38,667 nucleotides of DNA from a virus. The notes under the pieces are model-generated. The model ran no database searches. It was not told where the DNA came from and worked only from the letters and a program-made list of their open reading frames with translations. Below are positions 22,960-29,464 of the stretch, in pieces; position 1 is the stretch's first letter; each line of letters opens with the position of its first letter. The position numbers and the translations under genes are program-made. The stretch spans positions 1 through 38,667 of the IMG/VR virus record IMGVR_UViG_3300042876_000378; one strand, 5' to 3'.

Positions 22960-23801
22960 TCGTCCTGTCGACCACGTCGGACACCATCGAGGTCATCCTC
23001 GGGGCGGCGCACACCACCAGCGCGCTGCAATGCGTGACCTCGTGGCGCGACATCCAGACCTCGAGCTACACGCCCGGTCGGTCGCTCGCCTCGACGAACG
23101 GCACCACGGCCGTCACCCTCGTCGGGTCGCCTGCCGCCTCGACCTCGCGTGTCGTCGACCTCGTGTCGATCGTCAACACCGACACCGTGTCGCACACGGC
23201 CACGTTCCGCCAGTTCGACGGCACGGACCGGTTCCGCCTGTTCCAGGCCACGATCTTGCCGGGTGAGCAGATCATCTACCAGGACGGCCAGGGGTGGACC
23301 GCCTACACGGCAGCTGGGGCTGCCAAGACGGCCAACGTCGCCAACGTCGTCCAGTCGACGTCGGACACGGTCGTGGTCATTCCGGCAGCGGTGACGAACA
23401 GCAACGCCACCGCCAACACGCTCGCCGACGTGACCGGCCTGTCGTTCCCGGTGGTGGCCGGCACCACCTATTGGTTCACCTTCTTGGTGCGCTACACGGC
23501 CGCCGTCACGACGACCGGCTCGCGGTGGACGATCAACGGGCCCGCTTCGCCGACGCTCCTCACCTACCGCTCGTACTACTCGCTGACCACCACGTCGGAG
23601 ACGCTCGGCCAGATCGCCACCGCCTACCAGCAGCCTGCCGCAGCGAACGCCACGTCGATCGTCGCCGGCAACCTGGCCGAAGTGACCGGCATCATTCGAC
23701 CGTCTGTCAACGGCACGGTCCAGTTGCAGTTCGCGAGCGAGGTGTCATCGTCGGCGATCACGGCCGAGCTCGGTTCGTACTGTCGCTACCGAGCGTTGTG
23801 A
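22956..23801 (+). CDS. Tail fibre-like protein
   Basis: A 281-residue Thr/Ser/Ala-rich, beta-strand-rich protein. SIVNTDTVSHTATFRQFDG and ATILPGEQIIYQDGQGW resemble modules common in tail-fibre proteins. The C-terminal half (WFTFLVRYTAAVTTTGSRWTINGP) looks like a trimeric fibre head. Start overlaps the spike stop. Confidence 0.68.
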   Translation: MIVLSTTSDTIEVILGAAHTTSALQCVTSWRDIQTSSYTPGRSLASTNGTTAVTLVGSPAASTSRVVDLVSIVNTDTVSHTATFRQFDGTDRFRLFQATILPGEQIIYQDGQGWTAYTAAGAAKTANVANVVQSTSDTVVVIPAAVTNSNATANTLADVTGLSFPVVAGTTYWFTFLVRYTAAVTTTGSRWTINGPASPTLLTYRSYYSLTTTSETLGQIATAYQQPAAANATSIVAGNLAEVTGIIRPSVNGTVQLQFASEVSSSAITAELGSYCRYRAL

Positions 23802-23809
23802 GGTAGCCC

Positions 23810-24703
23810 ATGCAGTCCGGCTTCATCGAGCTGGATCGTGCGGGCATCACGATCACCGAACGTGGCGAGCCCGCATGGGTCGAAGGCACCTGGCCGGCCT
23901 CGAGTGGTGATCGCGCCGTCGTCGCGCTGCTCGCCGCCGGGAGCAACGCGGCCCCGCTCGTGGCCGGCGACCGCGCCGTCCTGCCGCGCTCGGACCTGAC
24001 GGCCACCAGCCTTCCTGCTGTTGCCGGCACGCGCACCGTTGTGCTCGACGCCGACCTCGCTGCCTCGAGCCTTCCTGCTGTCGCCGCGTCGCTGCCGACC
24101 ACAGCAACGGCGAGCGCCGTCGCTGCCGGCCTGGCCATCATCACCGTCGCCGGAGACCTCGCCGTCGTCGGCGCCCTGACAGCGGCAGCCTTCGCCACGC
24201 CAACGGTGAGCGCCGCGCGGGCCGTGCTCGTCGACGGCAGGCTTGCTGCGAGCACGGCAGCACAGATCGGCGCCGCGCGAAGCGTGGCCGCCGACGCCGA
24301 GCTCGGGGCAACCACCATCGCGCTGATCGCCGGCTCACGTCCGGTGGCCGCCGACGGCAGGCTCGCCGGCGCGGCGTCGGTCGCCGTCGCCCGCACCGGC
24401 ATCGTGACTGCTGCTCACACCTCGAGCGCGGCCGGAGCCGCGACGGTGGCGCGCCTGGTGGCGATCACTGGCGTGCTGTCGACCGGCGCCGCGTTCGTCG
24501 CCTACGTGCAGGCCGGTGGCATCGCCGAGCCCGGCGTCGCGTGTGGCGTGCTGATCTCGGCCGGAGCTGTCGGCGTGCTGACCGCAGCCTCGGCGAGCGC
24601 TCTGCTCGCTGCTGCAGACGCAGCCGGCCAGCTCACGAGGGCAACAGCGGATGGGACACTCTCGGCAGCATCGGCCACCGGCACACTCTCGAAGGACTGC
24701 TGA
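23810..24703 (+). CDS. Alanine-rich 20-residue-repeat protein (fibre shaft?)
   Basis: A 297-residue protein. After a 32-residue N-terminal segment, residues about 33-194 can be laid out as eight units of nearly constant 20 residues, each starting like GDRAV or AARAV and continuing through a DxxLAA-like middle to a PAVA/ALIA-like end. The regular period and alternating small/hydrophobic residues suggest a beta-solenoid or elongated shaft. About one third of residues are alanine. It lies among tail-fibre genes, so a virion role is inferred. No family recognised. Confidence 0.65.
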   Translation: MQSGFIELDRAGITITERGEPAWVEGTWPASSGDRAVVALLAAGSNAAPLVAGDRAVLPRSDLTATSLPAVAGTRTVVLDADLAASSLPAVAASLPTTATASAVAAGLAIITVAGDLAVVGALTAAAFATPTVSAARAVLVDGRLAASTAAQIGAARSVAADAELGATTIALIAGSRPVAADGRLAGAASVAVARTGIVTAAHTSSAAGAATVARLVAITGVLSTGAAFVAYVQAGGIAEPGVACGVLISAGAVGVLTAASASALLAAADAAGQLTRATADGTLSAASATGTLSKDC

Positions 24704-24705
24704 CC

Positions 24706-25014
24706 ATGGACACCCCCGAGATTCTCGGCCCCTACGACATCGGCGACCGAGTCACCCACACGGTCACCTTCACCAACATCGCCGGCGCACCGACCAACCC
24801 GACCACCGTGACGGCCTTCGCCGTAAAGCCCGACGGCACCGTGGTCACCCTCTCTGCGGGCTCCACGGTCACGGGCGTGTGGAGCGCGACGAGCCCCCGG
24901 CTCGACCAGGCCGGGGTGTGGTCGATCCGCATGAACGGCACGGGCGCCGCCGAGGCCGCCGACGAGATCTGGTTCCTCGTCGAGCCGACCGCCTTCCCGA
25001 ACCCGCTGGCGTGA
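24706..25014 (+). CDS. Small minor tail protein
   Basis: A 102-residue protein with an immunoglobulin-like beta composition (YDIGDRVTHTVTFTNIAG ... GVWSIRMNGTGAAEAADEIWFLVE). Similar small domains are common as the last gene of tail modules. ATG 24706 lies two bases after the preceding stop, with GAAGGA upstream. It is the last late gene before attP. Confidence 0.65.
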   Translation: MDTPEILGPYDIGDRVTHTVTFTNIAGAPTNPTTVTAFAVKPDGTVVTLSAGSTVTGVWSATSPRLDQAGVWSIRMNGTGAAEAADEIWFLVEPTAFPNPLA

Positions 25015-25114
25015 CCATCACGTGACCAGTCGATAGCGCAACCTGCGCTCTTCGGCCGAGAATCCCCAGGTCGCCGTCGCCCTCGCGCACCACAGACACC
25101 GCCATCACCGCGAT

Positions 25115-25157
25115 GACACGGTGGAGGTCTCGGGTTCGAATCCCGCCACGCCCACCA
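25115..25157 (+). other. 3' half of a tRNA gene (att core), probably tRNA-Val(GAC)
   Basis: The segment runs from GACAC (anticodon-like) through GGTGG and the variable loop AGGTC. The T-arm follows (TCGGG, loop TTCGAAT, CCCGC), then an acceptor strand CACGCCC, discriminator A and encoded CCA. Five-prime features (acceptor partner GGGCGTG, D-arm) are absent, so it is not a working tRNA. It would restore the 3' end of the host gene upon integration. The outermost T-stem pair is a T-C mismatch, so the identity with the host gene may not be perfect. The Val assignment rests only on the GAC in the anticodon position. Confidence 0.72.
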
Positions 25158-25158
25158 C

Positions 25159-25195
25159 GAACCCCCTGCTCACGGCCACCGTGGGTGGGGGGTTC
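25159..25195 (+). terminator. Terminator-like hairpin after the att core
   Basis: GAACCCCC (25159-25166) pairs with GGGGGTTC (25188-25195), and an inner CACGG/CCGTG stem (25171-25175 and 25179-25183) fits inside. It follows the tRNA CCA end by one base, as a host tRNA terminator would. In the phage it may also stop late transcription before the integrase gene. Confidence 0.6.
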
Positions 25196-25264
25196 TTCGC
25201 GTTGTCGGGCCGGGCGTGACCATTCGTGACCATCGGCTGCGCAGTGGTGCCACGATGTGCACCG

Positions 25265-26356
25265 ATGAAGGGCACCCTCGATCGACTCCCGTCGGGCCGC
25301 TGGCGGCTGCGCGTGCAGGTCGCCGGCCACCGCCACCAGCGCACCGTCAGCGCCCGCACCAAGCGTGACGCCCAGCTCGCCCTCGCCGAGTTCGTCGCCG
25401 AGATCGGCGCGGTCCCCGACGACGGCCACGGCATCACCGTCGCCCAGCTGCTCGCCCACCACCAGCGCCAGGCGCAGTGGCAGGCCACCACCAGGGCCCG
25501 GCGCGTCGAGCTGTTCGAGCGGTTGCCGGCCTGGTTCGTCGCCCTCGAGGTGGCGGCCGTCCGCCCGGCGACGCTGCAGCGCCTGTGGGCCGACGTCGAC
25601 GCCACCGCCCACGGCAAGGCGACGTTGCACTCGGCGCTCGCAGCGGCCTGGAAACGGGCCGTGGCACTCGGCTGGATCGCCGCCAGCCCGTTCACCGCGG
25701 TCCGACCCCCGACGCCCCGCAGAGCGCAAATCAGCCCGCCCTCGCCGGAGATGGTGCGCCGCGCCGTCGCCGCCTCCGCTGCGGCAGCACCGTGGCAGCC
25801 GGTCGCGTTCACGATCGCCGCCACCACCGGGATGCGTCGCGGCGAGCTGTGCGGGCTGCAGTGGGGCGACGTCGACCTGCAGGCCGGGCAGCTCACCGTC
25901 GCACGCTCCGTCGCCTACACGCCACGCGCCGGGGTGGTGGTGAAGTCGACCAAGACCGGCACGGTGCGCACCATCGCCCTCGACGACACCACGCTCGGCC
26001 TGCTCGCCGAGCATCGAGCCCAGGCCGAGACGCTCGCCGGGCTGCTCGGGCTTTCAGAAGTTGAAAGCGGCCACTTCGTGTTCCCGGCCGCCGGCGACCC
26101 GCGCCGTCCGTGCCGCCCCGACAACCTCACCCAGGCATGGGAGCGCGCCTGCGCCCGCGCCGGAGTCACCGGGGTGCGCCTCCACGACCTGCGCCACTTC
26201 ACCGCCACCCAGCTGCTCGGCGCCGGCGTCGACGTGCGCACCGTCGCCGGCCGTCTCGGCCACGCCCGCACCTCCACCACCCTCGACCGCTACGGGGCGT
26301 TCATGCCTGCCCGCGACCGCGACGCCGCCGAGCTGCTCGGCCGACTGGTGGGCTAG
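25265..26356 (+). CDS. int: Tyrosine integrase
   Basis: A 363-residue site-specific recombinase. The N-terminal LPSGRWRLRVQVAGHRHQRTVSARTKRDAQ is an arm-binding domain, followed by a core-binding helical domain (about 57-150). The catalytic residues are Arg191 (TGMRRGEL), a lysine near 227-230, His307 and Arg310 (LHDLRHFTATQLL), His333 (GRLGHARTSTT) and Tyr343 (LDRYGAF). I prefer ATG 25265 to the GTG at 25226, because the latter lies within the right-hand arm box and adds residues unlike the family. Its TAG (26354-26356) overlaps the stop of the converging lipoprotein gene. Confidence 0.93.
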   Translation: MKGTLDRLPSGRWRLRVQVAGHRHQRTVSARTKRDAQLALAEFVAEIGAVPDDGHGITVAQLLAHHQRQAQWQATTRARRVELFERLPAWFVALEVAAVRPATLQRLWADVDATAHGKATLHSALAAAWKRAVALGWIAASPFTAVRPPTPRRAQISPPSPEMVRRAVAASAAAAPWQPVAFTIAATTGMRRGELCGLQWGDVDLQAGQLTVARSVAYTPRAGVVVKSTKTGTVRTIALDDTTLGLLAEHRAQAETLAGLLGLSEVESGHFVFPAAGDPRRPCRPDNLTQAWERACARAGVTGVRLHDLRHFTATQLLGAGVDVRTVAGRLGHARTSTTLDRYGAFMPARDRDAAELLGRLVG

Positions 26357-26628
26357 GAATAGCAGCCAGCGGAGCGCATGGCTTGATCGATGTAGCTCAT
26401 CAGCTGTGCGTTGCTGCTGCCCGTGCGCGCCCTCTGGGCTGCGTTGTTGGCGTCGGCGATGTCGAATTGACGCTGCATCTCAGCGCAATCCTTTGCTTGG
26501 CTGAGGGCGTCGATTCGGACTTGAAGACCCGGAGCGTAATCACTCCATCTGACTCCAGTGTCGGGTGAATCGCCGCCACAGCCGGCCAGCGCGGCACCTG
26601 CAATCAGGACAAGAATGACTCGGTTCAC
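26353..26628 (-). CDS. Small lipoprotein, probable lysogenic-conversion gene
   Basis: A 91-residue protein from GTG 26628, with AAGGGG about eight bases upstream. The N-terminus is a lipoprotein signal: a basic Asn-Arg, the hydrophobic core VILVLIAGAA and lipobox LAGC with Cys17. The mature part is about 75 residues, helical, with two more cysteines (KDCAEM and AGCYS) that may form a disulfide. The frame is open upstream but those residues do not look coding. It lies leftward between integrase and repressor, so it is likely transcribed in the lysogen. Phage lipoproteins in such positions can block superinfection or alter the host surface; that role is inference. Its stop overlaps the integrase stop on the other strand. 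Confidence 0.78.
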   Translation of the reverse strand: MNRVILVLIAGAALAGCGGDSPDTGVRWSDYAPGLQVRIDALSQAKDCAEMQRQFDIADANNAAQRARTGSSNAQLMSYIDQAMRSAGCYS

Positions 26629-26714
26629 GGTGTCACACCCCTTCGTTACCCTTGATTTCATGGGCGGCAAGGCTGGCGACGAGTGGCGTGAGATCGATCG
26701 CGGGCTGGAACGCA
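26629..26714 (-). promoter_or_regulatory. Gap with possible lipoprotein promoter
   Basis: Leftward reading gives TTGCCG, a 16-17 base spacer, then TAACGA shortly before the GTG, a weak but plausible promoter. The gap also contains a short rightward frame from ATG 26660 that I do not accept as a gene. Separate transcription of the lipoprotein from the repressor is therefore possible but unproved. Confidence 0.35.
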
Positions 26715-27122
26715 TCAACCTGATCCTTGCCGGAATCGCCGCTGCAGCTGGGCCAAAGTGTCGGCCTGCTCGCTCACTCGTGCGGCCAGTTCAGCCACTT
26801 GATCAACCAGCACTTCCAGCCGCTGACGTAATTCAACTGCGTCGTCGGCGAAGCGAAGCGGCGAGCTGATCACTCCAGCCGCAATGAGTAGCTCTGCTAC
26901 GTCGACCCCGAGCGCAGCAGCCACACGCCCGAGAGTCTCGGCTCTCGGGATTGGCCGCGAGGCGTTTTCGAGGTCGGTCCAGGTTGTTCGGGACATCCCT
27001 GCCCGCTGAGCGGCGGCCATCACAGTGAGCCCCGATCGCACACGGTGAAGGAGCACCGCATCCGCCAACCGCTTTGCTGCCATCGCCTGATCATCCATGG
27101 GTGTTTGTGGACAGTCAAGCAC
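26715..27122 (-). CDS. Phage repressor (XRE-type helix-turn-helix)
   Basis: A protein of 135 residues from GTG 27122, or 127 from ATG 27098. The Cro/CI-type helix-turn-helix is LTVMAAAQRAGMSRTTWTDLENASRPIP (about 32-60), followed by LGRVAAALGVDVAELL. The C-terminal 45 residues are a heptad coiled coil (ELRQRLEVLVDQVAELAARVSEQADTLAQL), so dimerisation is likely through it rather than through a peptidase domain. It is divergent from the Cro-like gene, with GACAG/CTGTC boxes between. No autocleavage domain is present, so induction would need another route than RecA-stimulated self-cleavage. Confidence 0.85.
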   Translation of the reverse strand: MLDCPQTPMDDQAMAAKRLADAVLLHRVRSGLTVMAAAQRAGMSRTTWTDLENASRPIPRAETLGRVAAALGVDVAELLIAAGVISSPLRFADDAVELRQRLEVLVDQVAELAARVSEQADTLAQLQRRFRQGSG

Positions 27123-27144
27123 CGCTCAACTTGCCACAACTGGA

Positions 27145-27172
27145 CAGTTACACCGATGTAGTTCCACGTAAA
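27145..27172 (-). promoter_or_regulatory. Leftward repressor promoter (candidate)
   Basis: On the minus strand TTTACG (27172-27167), a 16-base spacer and TAACTG (27150-27145) give a weak sigma-70-like promoter. Its -10 overlaps the dyad box 27139-27148, which would allow autoregulation of the repressor. Confidence 0.42.
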
Positions 27173-27214
27173 GGCTGCTCAGACAGTTTTTTGTCCATCA
27201 AAGTTGGAAAGTGA

Positions 27215-27244
27215 TTGACAGTGACCAGAACTGTCCAGTAATGT
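27215..27244 (+). promoter_or_regulatory. Rightward early promoter
   Basis: TTGACA (27215-27220), an 18-base spacer and TAATGT (27239-27244) are close to consensus and stand out in this GC-rich genome. The predicted transcription start (about 27250-27252) coincides with the GTG of the first early gene. A dyad operator box lies between -35 and -10. Confidence 0.7.
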
Positions 27245-27251
27245 CGGTCAC

Positions 27252-27473
27252 GTGACAGCCATCGATCCCCGAGAGGTCCGCAGGGCGCTCTCGAACTCCG
27301 GCAAGACACCCACCCAGGTGGCGAACGAGTTGGGTATTTCGCTCTCTTACTTCGTGCGCATCACCCGGGGCCACCGCCGCCTCAAGCGCAACCCCGTGCT
27401 TCGTCGGCGAATTGCTGACGCACTGAACACGCCGGTGCGAGCGATAGAGGTGCCGCAGGACGAGGCCGCATGA
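27252..27473 (+). CDS. Cro-like XRE-family regulator
   Basis: A 73-residue protein consisting of one helix-turn-helix domain: RRALSNSGKTPTQVANELGISLSYFVRITRG (about 9-39), then RRIADALNTPVRAIEV. Divergent from the repressor and first in the early operon, it fits the Cro role of shutting off lysogenic transcription. The start is GTG 27252; no ribosome-binding site is seen and the -10 box ends eight bases earlier, so the mRNA is probably leaderless. Confidence 0.8.
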   Translation: MTAIDPREVRRALSNSGKTPTQVANELGISLSYFVRITRGHRRLKRNPVLRRRIADALNTPVRAIEVPQDEAA

Positions 27474-27814
27474 GCCCGGCAGCACCTTCCCTCGACGACG
27501 TGCGCATGGCCTGGCAGATCGCCCTCGACGAGACGATCGCCTACCTGCGGGGGCTGAGCCAGGTCACCGCCCCGCTCGCCGTCGACGTCGACGAAGCCGC
27601 CCGCCTCATCGGGTGCAGCTCGTCGCACGTGCGGCGCCTCGTCGCCGCCGGCGTGCTCCCCAAGGTCCCCGACATGGGCGACCGGGTGCTCGTCCCCGTC
27701 GTGGCCATCGCCGCCCACGTGAACGCCGGCACACCCGGCACGCCGTCGCTCAACCATCCCTCCGCGCAGGCCCCCTCCGGGCTGCGCCTCGTCACCCAAG
27801 GAGACCCAGCATGA
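27470..27814 (+). CDS. Excisionase-like DNA-binding protein
   Basis: A 114-residue protein with a winged helix-turn-helix of the MerR/excisionase type: VDVDEAARLIGCSSSHVRRLVAAGVLPKVPDMGDRVLVPVVAIAAHV (about 38-84). The N-terminal 35 residues are helical. As the second early gene and with this domain it is the best candidate for the directionality factor of the integrase. An early regulator is an alternative. ATGA overlap with the Cro-like gene. Confidence 0.72.
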   Translation: MSPAAPSLDDVRMAWQIALDETIAYLRGLSQVTAPLAVDVDEAARLIGCSSSHVRRLVAAGVLPKVPDMGDRVLVPVVAIAAHVNAGTPGTPSLNHPSAQAPSGLRLVTQGDPA

Positions 27815-28017
27815 TCAGCACACGGTTCCGGCCCGGCGACATCGTCGCCTGCGGCCACGACAAGGTGCGAGCCACGGTGCTCGCCGTCGGCGAACGGCAC
27901 ACGTTCGTGCGCCACGACGACGGCAGCGAGGCCTCGTGGCCGCACGTCCACGTCACCTACCTCGGCCACCCCGACCCCGTGTCGCTGGCCCGTCGCAGCT
28001 CGGTGTGGCCGCTGTGA
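27811..28017 (+). CDS. Small hypothetical protein (68 aa)
   Basis: A 68-residue protein beginning at ATG 27811 with AAGGAG at 27798-27803. The pattern RFRPGDIVACGHDKVRATVLAVGERHTFVRHDDG resembles a small SH3/KOW-like beta barrel. Function unknown. Confidence 0.65.
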   Translation: MISTRFRPGDIVACGHDKVRATVLAVGERHTFVRHDDGSEASWPHVHVTYLGHPDPVSLARRSSVWPL

Positions 28018-28256
28018 TCCGGCCCTACAACGTGTCGCCGCTGTGGGAGCACCTCGAGCGCAACGGCAAGGCCGGCGCACGCCGGTTCTACCGTCAGGAG
28101 CGCACACGAGGCCGCACGCGCAGCGAGGCGCGCGAGTACGCCGATCACTACATCGCCGGATGGCTGTCGGGGCAGCTGCGCTCCGACGGCTACGTGCCCG
28201 AGGCTCGCCGCACCCGTGAGGCCGAGATCGAGGCCATGTGGGTGGGTGTGCTGTGA
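28014..28256 (+). CDS. Small hypothetical protein (80 aa)
   Basis: GTG 28014 overlaps the preceding TGA. The 80-residue product is basic and helical (RRFYRQERTRGRTRSEAREYADHYIAGWL). No family recognised. Overlapping starts at both ends support it. Confidence 0.6.
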   Translation: MIRPYNVSPLWEHLERNGKAGARRFYRQERTRGRTRSEAREYADHYIAGWLSGQLRSDGYVPEARRTREAEIEAMWVGVL

Positions 28257-28453
28257 GCCTCGACGCCTACCTGGAGAGTCCCTACTGCGACGCAGCGGCC
28301 GACGAGGCGATCCACGAAGCCTTCATCGAGTCCGACGCCTACGACGCCGCGCTGTGCGAGTGGGCGCTCGACGACGACACGACGTTGCAGCGCTTCGAGG
28401 CCTCGAACGCCTACCAGCGCGCCTTCGAGGCGTGGGTGGAGGCGCAGTCATGA
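28253..28453 (+). CDS. Small acidic hypothetical protein (66 aa)
   Basis: GTG 28253 overlaps the previous stop; the 66-residue product is acidic (about twenty Asp/Glu) with repeated [15 protein letters not shown] motifs and aromatic residues, a composition shared by DNA-mimic and adaptor proteins, but nothing specific can be claimed. Function unknown. Confidence 0.58.
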   Translation: MSLDAYLESPYCDAAADEAIHEAFIESDAYDAALCEWALDDDTTLQRFEASNAYQRAFEAWVEAQS

Positions 28454-29079
28454 GCACATTCGATTTCGGTAAAGGCCCGGTGCCCGCCCATCAGCATCCG
28501 AACGGTGGCGGATGGGTAGCCGACACCGCCCAGGTGGCCGACAGGGTGTACGTCGGTCCAATGGCGCGGGTGGCAGGCGGCACCATCCGGGGCGGCACCA
28601 TCCGGGGCGGCACCATCTGGGGCGGCACCATCTGGGGCGGCACCATCTGGGGCGGCACCATCTGGGGCGGCACCATCGAGGGCGGCACCATCCGGGGCGG
28701 CACCATCTGGGGCGGCACCATCTGGGGCGGCACCATCGAGGGCGGCACCATCTGGGGCGGCACCATCTGGGGCGGCACCATCGAGGGCGGCACCATCCGG
28801 GGCGGCACCATCTGGGGCGGCACCATCGAGGGCGGCACCATCCGGGGCGGCCGCGATCTGTTGGTGATCGGTCCGGTTGGCAGCGAGAACCAGCAAGTAA
28901 CCCTCGTCCGCAACGACGACAGCCACCTTCTCGGTGTCGGCTGTTGGCACGGCCACACCGTCGACGAGCTAGCCGCCGAGGTGCAGCGCCGTTGCGGCGG
29001 CCGGCCCGAACTGGTGGCTGAGTACGCAGCCGTCGAGGCGGTGCTGCGGGTTCGGCTCGCCGAATGGGGGCAGTCGTGA
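28450..29079 (+). CDS. GGTIx pentapeptide-repeat protein
   Basis: A 209-residue protein in three parts. Residues 1-42 ([26 protein letters not shown]) and the C-terminal 75 residues ([21 protein letters not shown] ... [21 protein letters not shown]) belong to a phage family I recognise by pattern, in which the middle is usually VYGNARV-like rungs of a beta-helix. Here the middle is 18 copies of GGTIx, with x being Arg, Trp or Glu. A left-handed or square beta-solenoid with stacked Trp/Arg/Glu on one face is likely. Function of the family is not known to me. ATG overlaps the previous stop. Confidence 0.8.
   Translation: MSTFDFGKGPVPAHQHPNGGGWVADTAQVADRVYVGPMARVAGGTIRGGTIRGGTIWGGTIWGGTIWGGTIWGGTIEGGTIRGGTIWGGTIWGGTIEGGTIWGGTIWGGTIEGGTIRGGTIWGGTIEGGTIRGGRDLLVIGPVGSENQQVTLVRNDDSHLLGVGCWHGHTVDELAAEVQRRCGGRPELVAEYAAVEAVLRVRLAEWGQS
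28576..28845 (+). repeat. 18 tandem copies of a 15-bp unit within coding sequence
   Basis: The unit is GGCGGCACCATC followed by CGG, TGG or GAG; the first 12 bases are identical in all 18 copies. The order of the variable residue is R R W W W W E R W W E W W E R W E R. The 15-bp period keeps the frame whatever the copy number. Copy number may vary between virions or have been misassembled. Confidence 0.97.
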
Positions 29080-29171
29080 GCGAGCGCGACCGTTGGATCG
29101 GCCTCGCCTGGGGCGTCGCCGTGGGCATGCTCGTGCCGCTGTACCTCGCACTCGTCTGGTGGGTGCAGTGA
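29076..29171 (+). CDS. 31-residue membrane peptide
   Basis: GTG 29076 to TGA 29171, overlapping both neighbours (GTGA before, TGATG after). After a charged SERDRW start there is one membrane span of about 22 residues (IGLAWGVAVGMLVPLYLALV). Function unknown; small early membrane peptides often act on host membrane processes. Confidence 0.62.
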   Translation: MSERDRWIGLAWGVAVGMLVPLYLALVWWVQ

Positions 29172-29464
29172 TGGGTTGGCGCAACGAGCTTGAGCGAGCG
29201 CAGGCAGACGGCCGTCGTGACGCTGCCGAAGGTCGAGCGCTGTCGCCGTTCTTGAAGGGTTCGCCCTACCAGCGCGAAGTCGCCATCGACGGCGTCTATC
29301 GCGCTGCATTCATGGCGGAACGCGAGCGCATCGACCGGGTGACCCTCGACGTCATCCAGCGTCGCAGGGTGCTCGATGGGTTGCACGTTGCCATCGACCG
29401 ACTCAGCGACCGCATCGACCGCCTTGAGCAGCAAATGGCGCTTCAACACCAGGACGACGACTGA
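29171..29464 (+). CDS. Hypothetical protein with C-terminal coiled coil (97 aa)
   Basis: A 97-residue charged protein starting at ATG 29171. RDAAEGRALSPFLKGSPYQREVAIDGVYRAAF in the middle and a heptad C-terminus (LHVAIDRLSDRIDRLEQQMAL). Unknown function; the stop overlaps the nuclease ATG at 29464, so co-translation with the recombination genes is likely. Confidence 0.62.
   Translation: MGWRNELERAQADGRRDAAEGRALSPFLKGSPYQREVAIDGVYRAAFMAERERIDRVTLDVIQRRRVLDGLHVAIDRLSDRIDRLEQQMALQHQDDD

Larger units (their letters stand above)
25010..25234. other. Phage attachment site (attP): core plus paired arm boxes
   Basis: Two CGTGACCA boxes on the left (25010-25017 and 25021-25028, 11 bases apart) and two on the right (25215-25222 and 25225-25232, 10 bases apart) flank a tRNA 3'-half (25115-25157). 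Direct repeats about one helical turn apart on both sides of a core are the standard layout of arm-type sites for lambda/L5-like tyrosine integrases, and the integrase gene follows at once. The exact crossover point cannot be defined without the host sequence. Confidence 0.8.
27108..27258. promoter_or_regulatory. Operator region with repeated GACAG/CTGTC boxes
   Basis: GACAG occurs at 27110, 27143, 27182, 27217 and 27254, and CTGTC at 27231. Two are fuller: ACTGGACAGT (27139-27148) and its exact reverse complement ACTGTCCAGT (27230-27239), each a dyad ACTG-N2-CAGT. One covers the leftward -10 and one lies between the rightward -35 and -10. This is what a repressor/Cro switch needs; binding is inferred. 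Confidence 0.72.

Noticed and set aside
25010-25160. Complete tRNA gene near the integrase
   Set aside because: Only the 3' half is present: there is no GGGCGTG acceptor partner and no D-arm upstream. It is the att core and not a working tRNA.
25226-25264. Integrase start at GTG 25226
   Set aside because: This start overlaps the right-hand arm box, and the extra 13 residues are unlike the N-terminus of tyrosine integrases. ATG 25265 begins directly at the arm-binding domain.
26050-26067. Inverted repeat CTTTCAGAAGTTGAAAG as a regulatory site
   Set aside because: It is short (six pairs) and lies in the middle of the integrase coding sequence with no regulatory context.
26660-26869. Rightward small gene starting at ATG 26660
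   Set aside because: Most of it lies antisense to the repressor, its second half is Arg/Pro-rich noise, and it has no ribosome-binding site.
28576-28845. CRISPR array
   Set aside because: The 15-bp units are directly contiguous with no spacers and read in frame as GGTIx within a larger recognisable protein.
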